Shown here piece by piece: positions 1 through 7,111 of a DNA stretch of 11,994 nucleotides. Source of the DNA: CAIZGX01 sp044349305. Lineage in GTDB: Bacteria; Bacteroidota; Bacteroidia; Flavobacteriales_D; Sanyastnellaceae. The translations under genes were made by a program, and so were the position numbers. Numbering within the stretch: position 1 is the stretch's first letter; each line of letters opens with the position of its first letter. The DNA lies in assembly GCA_044349305.1 (NCBI GenBank), contig JBIKRF010000070.1, positions 1 to 11,994 of the forward strand, read 5' to 3'. The notes beneath the pieces were generated by a model, which saw only the letters and a list, made by a program, of their open reading frames with translations, was not told the origin of the DNA and did not search any database.

Positions 1-758
1 TTGGCGCTATTGCCTGTGGATCTGCAGCCCTTCAACCGAGACTTGCGCGCTTCTTCACAGCAGCTGGAATTCCAGTAAAAGAAGGATACGGTTTAACGGA
101 AACCTCTCCGGTTATTTCAGTAAACACCTTGCGCCGACCGAATATGTATCGCCCAGGTACTGTGGGCATGATTATTCCAAAAACTGAAGTAAAATTCGCT
201 GAAGATGGAGAGATCCTAGTGAAAGGCCCCCAGGTCATGATGGGATACTACAAAAATCCTGAGACCACTGCGGAAGTCTTAAACGACGGATGGTTCAGCA
301 CAGGGGACATTGGAATTATCAAAGACGGATTTCTTCAAATCACAGATAGAAAGAAAGAGCTTTTCAAAACTAGCGGAGGAAAATACGTTGCTCCGCAAGT
401 ACTAGAAAACGCGTTGAAGGAATCGCACTTCATTGAACAATGCATGGTCGTTGGTGACGGACAAAAATTCCCCGGGGCGCTCATCGTTGTTGACTGTGCC
501 TATGCGAAACAGCATTTCTCTGAATTGGCCTCGCTCTCCAATGAAGAAGTTATTCAAAATGAAAAATTGAATAAAGAAATCAAAGCGTTCATTGCCGAGA
601 TGAACAAAGGCTTCGGCAACTGGGAACAAATTAAGGGCATTCACTTAATTGCAAAACCATTCACGGTTGAAAGTGGCGAAATCACACCAACACTGAAACT
701 GAAGCGCAAGAAAATTCATGAAAATTACGCTGACTCCATAGCTAAACTATACGCCTAA
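1..758 (+). CDS. Long-chain acyl-CoA synthetase (AMP-forming), C-terminal part
   Basis: Partial gene. The start lies off the left edge; the reading frame begins at base 3 and gives 251 residues to the TAA at 756-758. It is an ANL-superfamily adenylating enzyme that activates fatty acids with ATP and CoA. Visible motifs are the adenylation core EGYGLTETSP (bases 81-110), the TGD hinge-region motif (300-308), and DRKKE (from 345) followed by FKTSGGKYVAP, the C-terminal swivel region carrying the ATP/CoA lysines. The KTSGGKYVAPQ version is typical of the long-chain FadD/FAA1 type (COG1022) rather than of acetyl-CoA synthetases. About 60% of a normal enzyme of about 590 residues is missing, so chain-length preference cannot be judged. 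It is followed after 5 nt by a PAP2 phosphatase, so the two are probably co-transcribed and may share a lipid role. The family is certain; the precise substrate is not. Confidence 0.95.
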   Translation, partial: GAIACGSAALQPRLARFFTAAGIPVKEGYGLTETSPVISVNTLRRPNMYRPGTVGMIIPKTEVKFAEDGEILVKGPQVMMGYYKNPETTAEVLNDGWFSTGDIGIIKDGFLQITDRKKELFKTSGGKYVAPQVLENALKESHFIEQCMVVGDGQKFPGALIVVDCAYAKQHFSELASLSNEEVIQNEKLNKEIKAFIAEMNKGFGNWEQIKGIHLIAKPFTVESGEITPTLKLKRKKIHENYADSIAKLYA

Positions 759-763
759 TTCCA

Positions 764-1324
764 ATGATTGAAATCGACAATGCTTTATTGAAAGCCATAA
801 ACGGACTTGCTGTTTATGGTTTAGACAAGGTCATGCTCGTATTAAGTGGAACACTAACGTGGATACCCTTGTTCGCCTACATTGCTTGGCAATTAATTAC
901 GACTCATGGAAAAAAATACGGGATTTACGCAGTAATCCTTGCCTCTCTTTCTGTTGGAATGAGTGACTTGGTTTCGAGTCGAATTTTCAAACCAACAGTG
1001 CAAAGGCATCGTCCTTCGCATACTGAAAAACTTCAGGATGAATTGCATTACGCTAAAGACGCGAACGGCAATGATTATCGCGGCGGTGAATTCGGATTTT
1101 ACTCTTCACACGCCAGTAATTTCGCCGCGCTCACATTCTTTGTGTTACTCGCGTTGCCACGACATTACCGATTGAAGACTATACTTATTTTAGCAACGAT
1201 AATTACTTCTCTTTCGCGAATTTATTTAGGGGTTCACTTCCCCACCGACATTCTCATGGGATGGTTCATGGGTGGAATGTTCGGATACGTTTTCTACAAA
1301 CTTTTTTCCTTCATTAAGCGATGA
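764..1324 (+). CDS. PAP2-family membrane phosphatase
   Basis: A 186-residue integral membrane phosphatase of the PAP2 / bacterial acid phosphatase superfamily, which hydrolyses lipid phosphates or pyrophosphates such as phosphatidate or undecaprenyl diphosphate. All three catalytic blocks are present. C1 is K76-x6-R83-P84. C2 is Y113-S-S-H116, where many members have PSGH; an SSHA version is common in Bacteroidota homologues. C3 is S151-R152-xxx-G156-x-H158-xxx-D162. Hydrophobic segments fit about five helices (roughly 24-47, 53-72, 120-131, 138-150, 163-181). A hydrophilic loop between C1 and C2, rich in Lys, Asp and Gly, probably faces the periplasm. The ATG lies 5 nt after the acyl-CoA synthetase stop, and the stop codon overlaps the next start as ATGA, so translational coupling is likely. 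The substrate cannot be read from sequence; a lipid carrier phosphate is the default guess. Confidence 0.92.
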   Translation: MIEIDNALLKAINGLAVYGLDKVMLVLSGTLTWIPLFAYIAWQLITTHGKKYGIYAVILASLSVGMSDLVSSRIFKPTVQRHRPSHTEKLQDELHYAKDANGNDYRGGEFGFYSSHASNFAALTFFVLLALPRHYRLKTILILATIITSLSRIYLGVHFPTDILMGWFMGGMFGYVFYKLFSFIKR

Positions 1325-1686
1325 ATGGAATTGTGATTGCTCTCATTTTTTTAGGCGGCGGGATTGGATCTGTCCTGCGCTACCTCATAGGCCTTCCATT
1401 CAAACAAGGAAATTTCTCGCTTCCCTTTGGCACTTTGCTCGCCAATATTTCAGCAGCAATTATCATTGCAATAACCTTCGCGCTAGCCAATAAATCGAAC
1501 CTTTCTCCACGCACCCTCTTCTTTCTAACTACAGGACTCTGCGGCGGTTTGAGCACCTTTAGCACCTTCAGTTGGGAAACTGTTCAGCTCTTCCAACAAC
1601 AACAGTTTGGATGGGCTGTTATTAATATCGTGATTACTAATTTAGCCTGTATAGGCTTGATTGCAGGGATTTCCACTTATAAATAA
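1321..1686 (+). CDS. crcB: Fluoride-specific ion channel CrcB/Fluc
   Basis: A 121-residue, four-helix membrane protein of the CrcB/Fluc family, which exports fluoride as a dual-topology dimer. Supporting motifs are GGGIGSVLRY (residues 12-21), the PFGTLLAN segment (35-42) with the conserved Asn42, and the signature GLCGGLSTFSTF (72-83). F80 and F83 in that signature correspond to the phenylalanines lining the fluoride pore. Length is normal for the family. One departure is that the glycine usually found three residues after the Asn is Ala45. The start ATG at 1321 overlaps the stop of the PAP2 gene (ATGA), so expression is probably coupled to it. No fluoride-riboswitch-like leader can exist at this overlap, so fluoride-inducible control, if any, would have to act at the head of the operon. 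The family call is very secure. Confidence 0.95.
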   Translation: MNGIVIALIFLGGGIGSVLRYLIGLPFKQGNFSLPFGTLLANISAAIIIAITFALANKSNLSPRTLFFLTTGLCGGLSTFSTFSWETVQLFQQQQFGWAVINIVITNLACIGLIAGISTYK

Positions 1687-1698
1687 ACCTGTAAATAA

Positions 1699-1734
1699 AG
1701 ATGCTGCGCAAGATGTTTCACAAGATGCTGCGCA
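1699..1734. repeat. Three-copy 12-bp tandem repeat
   Basis: Three head-to-tail 12-bp units start 13 bp after crcB. Units one and three are identical (AGATGCTGCGCA at 1699-1710 and 1723-1734). The middle unit (AGATGTTTCACA, 1711-1722) differs at four bases. The period is a multiple of three, and one forward frame reads DAAQ-DVSQ-DAAQ without a stop until 1791. That frame has no convincing start: it opens only after a TGA at 1658-1660 inside crcB, with a TTG at 1661. I treat it as non-coding, either a slippage repeat or the remains of a coding end. Confidence 0.7.
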
Positions 1735-1807
1735 AACTGATAACAATCAAGACTTTTCGTCGTGCAATTCAAGATACATCTGCCTTTTAGACACATAGAT
1801 AAGTTCC

Positions 1808-1830
1808 AATTCGGAAAATAATTCCGAATT
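1808..1830. promoter_or_regulatory. Perfect 9-bp inverted repeat between crcB and clpB
   Basis: AATTCGGAA (1808-1816) is the exact reverse complement of TTCCGAATT (1822-1830), with a 5-nt AATAA loop. It is followed at once by a second small inverted repeat, CCTCG-G-CGAGG (1835-1845). The pair ends 40 bp before the clpB ATG. It could be the terminator of the upstream operon, a structured clpB leader, or an operator. There is no T-run after either stem, so an ordinary intrinsic terminator is not well supported. Neither matches the CIRCE heat-shock operator. Confidence 0.45.
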
Positions 1831-1884
1831 TGCTCCTCGGCGAGGCTATTGAAAGCACCGCGACAAATATTTAATTTATACAAA

Positions 1885-4506
1885 ATGAACTTCGAACAAT
1901 TCACACTTAAAGCACAGCAAAGTGTTCAACGTGCTCAGCAGATTGCTATGAGTATGGGACACGGCAGCATAGAGGGATTGCATCTTTTGAAAGGAATACT
2001 CGAAGAAGACGATCGCATTCTTCCATTTATATTGAAAAAATTCAACAACACTGTTGAAGCCGTTAGCAATTCCGTTCAACTGGAATTGCAAAAACTTCCG
2101 AAAGTTACCGGAGGTGAGATCAATTTAAGTCGAAGCGCAACCGACATGCTTCAACGCGCCAGTGGTGAGGCACGCAATATGAAAGACGACTTCGTTACTG
2201 TTGAGCATCTGCTCTTGGGCATGATGGATACGAAAGATGCTTCTGCGCAGTTGTTGAAAGACCGCGGAGTCAATAGCAAAGACTTGAAGGATTTGCTACT
2301 CGACATGCGTAAAGGACAACGTGCAACGTCTTCCACCCAGGAACAAACATTTCAGTCGCTGGAAAAATATGCGAAGAATCTAAACAAACTTGCGCAAGAC
2401 GGGAAGCTCGATCCTGTGATTGGACGTGATGAAGAGATTCGTCGTGTGCTTCAGATTCTTTCGCGCAGAACGAAAAACAATCCGATATTAATTGGTGAAC
2501 CCGGCGTAGGTAAAACAGCGATTGCTGAAGGCATAGCGCACCGCATTATAAACAAAGACGTTCCTGAAAATTTACTCGACAAAACCATCTACAGCCTCGA
2601 CATGGGTTCGTTGGTGGCTGGCGCGAAATACAAAGGCGAATTCGAAGAGCGATTGAAATCGGTGGTGAAGGAAGTGCAAGAAAGCGATGGGCAGTTGATA
2701 CTTTTCATCGATGAAATTCATACGCTCGTTGGCGCAGGCGGTGGTGAAGGCGCTATGGATGCTGCGAACATTTTGAAGCCTGCATTGGCTCGCGGAGAGC
2801 TACGCGCCATAGGCGCGACTACGCTCAATGAATATCAGAAATACATTGAAAAAGACAAAGCTCTTGAGCGTCGCTTCCAACAAGTCATGGTGAACGAACC
2901 CAGCAGGGAAGATGCGATTTCTATTCTTCGCGGATTGAAAGAAAAATACGAATCGCATCACAAGGTGCAAATTAAAGACGACGCGATAATTGCTGCAGTG
3001 GATTTTTCCATTCGCTACATCAGTGATCGTTTCCTTCCAGACAAAGCCATCGATTTAATTGACGAAGCGGCTTCACGATTGCGCATGGAAATAAATTCCA
3101 AGCCCGCAGAACTCGATGAGATTGAGCGCAAAATTCTTCAACTGGAAATTGAAAGAGAAGCGATCAAGCGTGAAAACAACACTGTGCGTCTAAATGAAAT
3201 TGGCGAAGAAATTGCCAATCTTCAAGAAGAGCGCAACGGATTGTATGGACAATGGAAAGCAGAGAAAGATGTGGTAGAGCGCATTCAGCAAGCGAAGAAA
3301 GACATTGAACATTTCAAGGTGCAAGCCGAACAAGCCGAGCGCGAAGGAAACTTCGGTTTGGTAGCAGAACTTCGTTATGGAAAAATTCGCGAGAAAGAAC
3401 AAGCCATTGAAACCGATCGCGAAGAACTTCAAAAACTTCAGACCAACACCAAGATGGTGAAGGAAGAAGTTGACCCGGAAGAAATTGCCGATGTAGTTGC
3501 CGCATGGACAGGCATTCCTGTTTCGCGCATGATGGAAAGCGAGCGAGAAAAATTATTGCGCATGGAAGAGGAATTGCACAAGCGCGTAGTTGGACAACAA
3601 GAAGCCATTGCCGCGGTGAGCGATGCGGTGCGTAGAAATAGATCTGGATTAAGCGATGAAAAGCGTCCGATTGGATCCTTTATTTTCCTTGGAACAACAG
3701 GAGTTGGTAAAACGGAATTAGCGAAAGCGTTGAGCGAATATTTATTCAACGACGAAAACGCGATGACGCGCATCGACATGAGTGAGTTTCAAGAGAAGCA
3801 CAGCGTGTCTCGCTTGGTGGGCGCGCCTCCTGGCTATGTTGGATACGATGAAGGCGGACAGTTGACCGAAGCGGTTCGAAGAAAACCCTACTCGGTTGTG
3901 TTGCTCGATGAGATTGAAAAAGCACATCCCGATGTGTTCAACATTCTACTGCAAGTGTTAGACGACGGAAGGTTAACCGACAACAAAGGTCGCGTTGCGA
4001 ATTTCAAGAATACGATTGTGATTATGACCAGCAACATTGGTTCACATATTATTCAAGAAAACTACAATCACATAGATGATAAAACCAACCTGACTTCGCT
4101 CTTCGAAAAAACAAAAGAAGAAGTGATGGAAGTGGTGAAGAAGTCACTTCGACCTGAATTCTTAAATCGCATAGACGAGGTGATTATGTTCCCGCCGTTG
4201 TTGAAGAAAGAAGTGCGCGAAATCGTAACCATTCAACTCCACATCTTGGCGCAGCGCCTTCGCAAGAACGACATTGTCTTAAAAGTTTCTCCAGAAGCCT
4301 TGGAGTGGCTAAGCGAAAAAGGATACGACCCGCAATTTGGTGCGCGTCCTGTTAAGCGTGTGTTACAGAAAGACGTCTTGAATATTCTTTCGAAGCATTT
4401 ACTTGCTGGAACCATAGATAAATCGGCCCCTGTGGTGCTGGATATGTTCGAAGGAACGCTCGTCTTCCGAAAAGAAATTGAAGGCGAAAAAATAGAAGAA
4501 GCATAA
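1885..4506 (+). CDS. clpB: ATP-dependent disaggregase ClpB
   Basis: An 873-residue Hsp100 chaperone of normal family length that forms a cytoplasmic hexamer and, with DnaK, threads and refolds aggregated proteins. Domain order is a Clp N-domain (about 1-145), AAA1 with Walker A GEPGVGKT (204-211) and Walker B ending D276-E277, a long charged coiled-coil M-domain (about 400-520), and AAA2 with Walker A GTTGVGKT (603-610) and Walker B ending D675-E676. Pore-loop tyrosines are present (Y249 in AKYKG, Y651 in GYVGY). The C-terminus retains the FGARPVKR sensor-2 motif. The M-domain distinguishes it from ClpA, and the lack of an IGF/L ClpP-binding loop fits ClpB. An in-frame ATG at 1849 would add 12 residues; I chose 1885 because the product then begins MNFEQFTLKAQ, the usual ClpB start. 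No CIRCE element or consensus -7 box was found upstream. Nothing is degenerate. Confidence 0.97.
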   Translation: MNFEQFTLKAQQSVQRAQQIAMSMGHGSIEGLHLLKGILEEDDRILPFILKKFNNTVEAVSNSVQLELQKLPKVTGGEINLSRSATDMLQRASGEARNMKDDFVTVEHLLLGMMDTKDASAQLLKDRGVNSKDLKDLLLDMRKGQRATSSTQEQTFQSLEKYAKNLNKLAQDGKLDPVIGRDEEIRRVLQILSRRTKNNPILIGEPGVGKTAIAEGIAHRIINKDVPENLLDKTIYSLDMGSLVAGAKYKGEFEERLKSVVKEVQESDGQLILFIDEIHTLVGAGGGEGAMDAANILKPALARGELRAIGATTLNEYQKYIEKDKALERRFQQVMVNEPSREDAISILRGLKEKYESHHKVQIKDDAIIAAVDFSIRYISDRFLPDKAIDLIDEAASRLRMEINSKPAELDEIERKILQLEIEREAIKRENNTVRLNEIGEEIANLQEERNGLYGQWKAEKDVVERIQQAKKDIEHFKVQAEQAEREGNFGLVAELRYGKIREKEQAIETDREELQKLQTNTKMVKEEVDPEEIADVVAAWTGIPVSRMMESEREKLLRMEEELHKRVVGQQEAIAAVSDAVRRNRSGLSDEKRPIGSFIFLGTTGVGKTELAKALSEYLFNDENAMTRIDMSEFQEKHSVSRLVGAPPGYVGYDEGGQLTEAVRRKPYSVVLLDEIEKAHPDVFNILLQVLDDGRLTDNKGRVANFKNTIVIMTSNIGSHIIQENYNHIDDKTNLTSLFEKTKEEVMEVVKKSLRPEFLNRIDEVIMFPPLLKKEVREIVTIQLHILAQRLRKNDIVLKVSPEALEWLSEKGYDPQFGARPVKRVLQKDVLNILSKHLLAGTIDKSAPVVLDMFEGTLVFRKEIEGEKIEEA

Positions 4507-4512
4507 ACTCTG

Positions 4513-4546
4513 TGGTGCACGAATTTTAAAGTAAATTCGTGCACCA
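4513..4546. promoter_or_regulatory. Perfect 14-bp inverted repeat ending in the kinase start codon
   Basis: TGGTGCACGAATTT (4513-4526) is the exact reverse complement of AAATTCGTGCACCA (4533-4546), separated by a 6-nt loop (TAAAGT). It begins 6 nt after the clpB stop, and its last base is the A of the ATG of the histidine kinase. As RNA, the whole ribosome-binding region of the kinase message would lie in one arm of a stable hairpin. Possible roles are a clpB terminator or attenuator, a translation-blocking hairpin, or a dyad operator. There is no T-run, so a simple terminator is the weakest of the three. The repeat itself is certain; the role is inferred. Confidence 0.75.
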
Positions 4547-7098
4547 TGGAAGCTAAACCAACTCAGCCAATTTCAATACTTAGAAAAGTCTTCAACACAG
4601 AGCAGAAAATGTATGCCTTGTATGGTGGACTTTTTGGTTTAATGTTCCCTATTATTGGAACATTCGTAGAATGCTACATTCGAAACATGGGATTTCACTG
4701 CTCCCAACTCTTGGTGTGTCAAGCAAACACACCCATGTTGTGGATTATTGATATTGCTCCTATCGTATTGTCCTTTGTCGCTTCTTTCGCGGGAAGACAG
4801 ATGGATCGCGTTCGCAAAACAAACAGCGAGCTTAATGTTCGATACGACCAAATGGTTTCCTTGCGTGAAATTGCAGATACGGCTAACGCTTCGAAGAGCG
4901 AATTCTTAGCGAATATGTCGCACGAAATTCGCACCCCAATGAACGCAATCATTGGTATGAATTATCTGTTGAAAAAAACTGTTCTCACTGAAAAGCAAGC
5001 CGACTACGTTCAAAAAGTTGAGACCTCTGCGAAAAATCTTTTACGCATCATTGACGATATTCTCGACTTCTCGAAAATTGAAGCTGGAAAACTCACTTTG
5101 GAAAGCACACATTTGTATTTGGAAGAACTCGTATCCGATGTTGCAGATGCCGTTAACGTTAAGCTTCAGAAAAAGAATAATGTTGAATTGGTTACGCACA
5201 TTGACCCGAATATACCTCCAGTTATTCTCGGAGATTCTGTTCGCTTACGTCAAGTGTTATTAAACCTGACCGACAACGCCGCGAAGTTCACCGAAGAAGG
5301 CGAAGTGCATTTGTTTGCAAAAATGGTAACCAAACTTCCATACGGCATCATCATTCGTTTCGCCGTAAAAGACAGTGGAATTGGAATGACTGAAGAGCAA
5401 GTAAACAAACTCTTCCAGCCGTTTCAACAAGCCGATTTATCTACCACTCGAAAATTCGGTGGAACAGGGTTGGGTCTAGCTATTTGTAAAAAAATAGTGG
5501 AGATGATGGACGGTGAATTGACCGTTACGAGCGAGGATGGTATTGGTTCTGAATTTTCATTCAATGCATTTTTCTCATTGTCAAATGAAGAATCAAATAG
5601 CATAACAAAAGTTGAAAGTATTACAGGAATGCGTGCGCTTCTCGTAGATGATTCCGACAGCGCTCGAATCGTTTTGGAAGAAATGCTTACTTCATTCGGA
5701 TTTGAAGTTATGATGACCGACAATGCCAAAGAAGCAATTGAAATTTTCGAAAAAGAAAACAAAGCAAACAGACCTATCTCGCTTCTGGTTGTCGATTGGC
5801 GTATGCCAGGTATGGACGGATTGCAGTTGGTTGCTGAACTTCGAAAAAAAGACGGTCTTCCTGTACCTTCGGTACTTATGGTTACCGCGTTTGGAGTAGA
5901 CACTGTTCGTCAGGCTGCTAAAGAAAAACTCATCGATGGATTTTTGTTGAAACCAATCAACCCGTCTATTCTTTACGACACCATCAACAGCATTTTGCAT
6001 TTAGGTGAAAAACGTGTCTTGGATAAATCGAAAGATATAGACGTTATTGAAAATTATCGCGAAGCTTTGAAAGATTCGAAAGTGTTGTTGGTGGAAGACA
6101 ACGACATTAACCTTGAGCTTGCGATTGAGCTTCTGCGTGATGTGGGCATTGAGCCAGATTTTGCGCGCAACGGACGAGAAGGATGGGATAAAGTGAAAGA
6201 GAACACCTACGACTGTGTATTGATGGATATTCAAATGCCGGAGATGGATGGACTTACAGCGACTCGAAATATTCGTCAAGACGACAGATTCAAATCGTTG
6301 CCTATTCTTGCCATGACTGCGCACGCCATGAAGGGCGAACGCGAAAAAAGTTTGTCTGCCGGAATGAACGATCACATTACAAAACCAATTGATCCGCACA
6401 TTCTCTACAACGCGTTAATCAAATACATCAAAGGCGAAGACACCGCGAAATCTGCTGCCAATTTCGCTGAACAAAATGCAACTACCGATGGCGACGCTCC
6501 TTTCCATATTGAAGGGGTTGATGTTGTGAACGGATTGAAGCGTGTGGCAGGTAAGCAAGATTTGTATTTCAAATTATTGAAAACATTTGTAGACAACTAC
6601 ACCGGCGCCACAGCGAAAGCGCAAAAACTCGTGGTGGAAAAGAATGTTCCTGAACTAGCGGCATTGCTTCACACCATCGCTGGAGTAGCAGGAAACATAG
6701 GCATTACAGAAATTTACGAACTCGCCCATCCGATTTCAAGTGAGTTGAAAACGGTGTCACAAGAAGCGAATCCAACTTTAAATAGCACACACTTGCAAAA
6801 AACCATCGCTGTATTTACGAAGTTGGAAAAACAGCTTCCCATCATAGAAAAATTTGTTAAAGCGAATACAAAAATTGCTGCGGCTACAACAGAAGTTTCC
6901 GATAATGAGTTGATTGAAAGACTTGCTGCGCTAGAGAAAGCCATTGAAGACAATGACATGCAAGCAGGAGAACTTTGTGAAGAGATGATTTTGAAATTCA
7001 CGTTGAGTGAAGAAATGAAATCGAAACTAACCGACATACAAAAAGCGCTGAACGAATTTGAATTCGATACTGCTTTAGAAATTTTGAAGAAAAAATAA
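4546..7098 (+). CDS. Membrane hybrid histidine kinase, HisKA-HATPase-REC-REC-HPt
   Basis: An 850-residue hybrid sensor kinase. Two hydrophobic helices (about 23-45 and 63-83) enclose a short loop with His51, Cys52 and Cys58; no large periplasmic sensor or PAS domain is visible. A helical linker leads to HisKA with phospho-acceptor His126 in MSHEIRTPMN. The HATPase domain has an N-box (N240/N244), G1 DSGIGM (from 276) and G2 GGTGLGL (305-311). Two receivers follow. REC1 has acidic pair D368/D369, acceptor D417 and Lys469. REC2 has VEDND near its start and acceptor D561 in LMDIQMPEMDG. A C-terminal HPt domain has His709 in LHTIAGVAGNIG; the residue that is usually Lys after HTL is Ala here. All phosphorelay stations are present, so output should pass to a separate receiver. 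The next gene, 13 nt on, supplies one. The start codon is buried in an inverted repeat. Confidence 0.95.
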   Translation: MEAKPTQPISILRKVFNTEQKMYALYGGLFGLMFPIIGTFVECYIRNMGFHCSQLLVCQANTPMLWIIDIAPIVLSFVASFAGRQMDRVRKTNSELNVRYDQMVSLREIADTANASKSEFLANMSHEIRTPMNAIIGMNYLLKKTVLTEKQADYVQKVETSAKNLLRIIDDILDFSKIEAGKLTLESTHLYLEELVSDVADAVNVKLQKKNNVELVTHIDPNIPPVILGDSVRLRQVLLNLTDNAAKFTEEGEVHLFAKMVTKLPYGIIIRFAVKDSGIGMTEEQVNKLFQPFQQADLSTTRKFGGTGLGLAICKKIVEMMDGELTVTSEDGIGSEFSFNAFFSLSNEESNSITKVESITGMRALLVDDSDSARIVLEEMLTSFGFEVMMTDNAKEAIEIFEKENKANRPISLLVVDWRMPGMDGLQLVAELRKKDGLPVPSVLMVTAFGVDTVRQAAKEKLIDGFLLKPINPSILYDTINSILHLGEKRVLDKSKDIDVIENYREALKDSKVLLVEDNDINLELAIELLRDVGIEPDFARNGREGWDKVKENTYDCVLMDIQMPEMDGLTATRNIRQDDRFKSLPILAMTAHAMKGEREKSLSAGMNDHITKPIDPHILYNALIKYIKGEDTAKSAANFAEQNATTDGDAPFHIEGVDVVNGLKRVAGKQDLYFKLLKTFVDNYTGATAKAQKLVVEKNVPELAALLHTIAGVAGNIGITEIYELAHPISSELKTVSQEANPTLNSTHLQKTIAVFTKLEKQLPIIEKFVKANTKIAAATTEVSDNELIERLAALEKAIEDNDMQAGELCEEMILKFTLSEEMKSKLTDIQKALNEFEFDTALEILKKK

Positions 7099-7111
7099 AA
7101 CGACTTTTTAA

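Noticed and set aside
1677..1904. Minus-strand open frame of 75 codons across the crcB-clpB gap
   Set aside because: Its composition follows the tandem repeat and the clpB start in reverse, there is no domain resemblance, and it overlaps the clpB N-terminus.
5424..5903. Minus-strand open frame of 159 codons inside the hybrid kinase
   Set aside because: It is a reverse-strand shadow of the HATPase/REC1 coding region, Ser/Ile-rich and without recognisable motifs, while the plus strand has clear conserved motifs.
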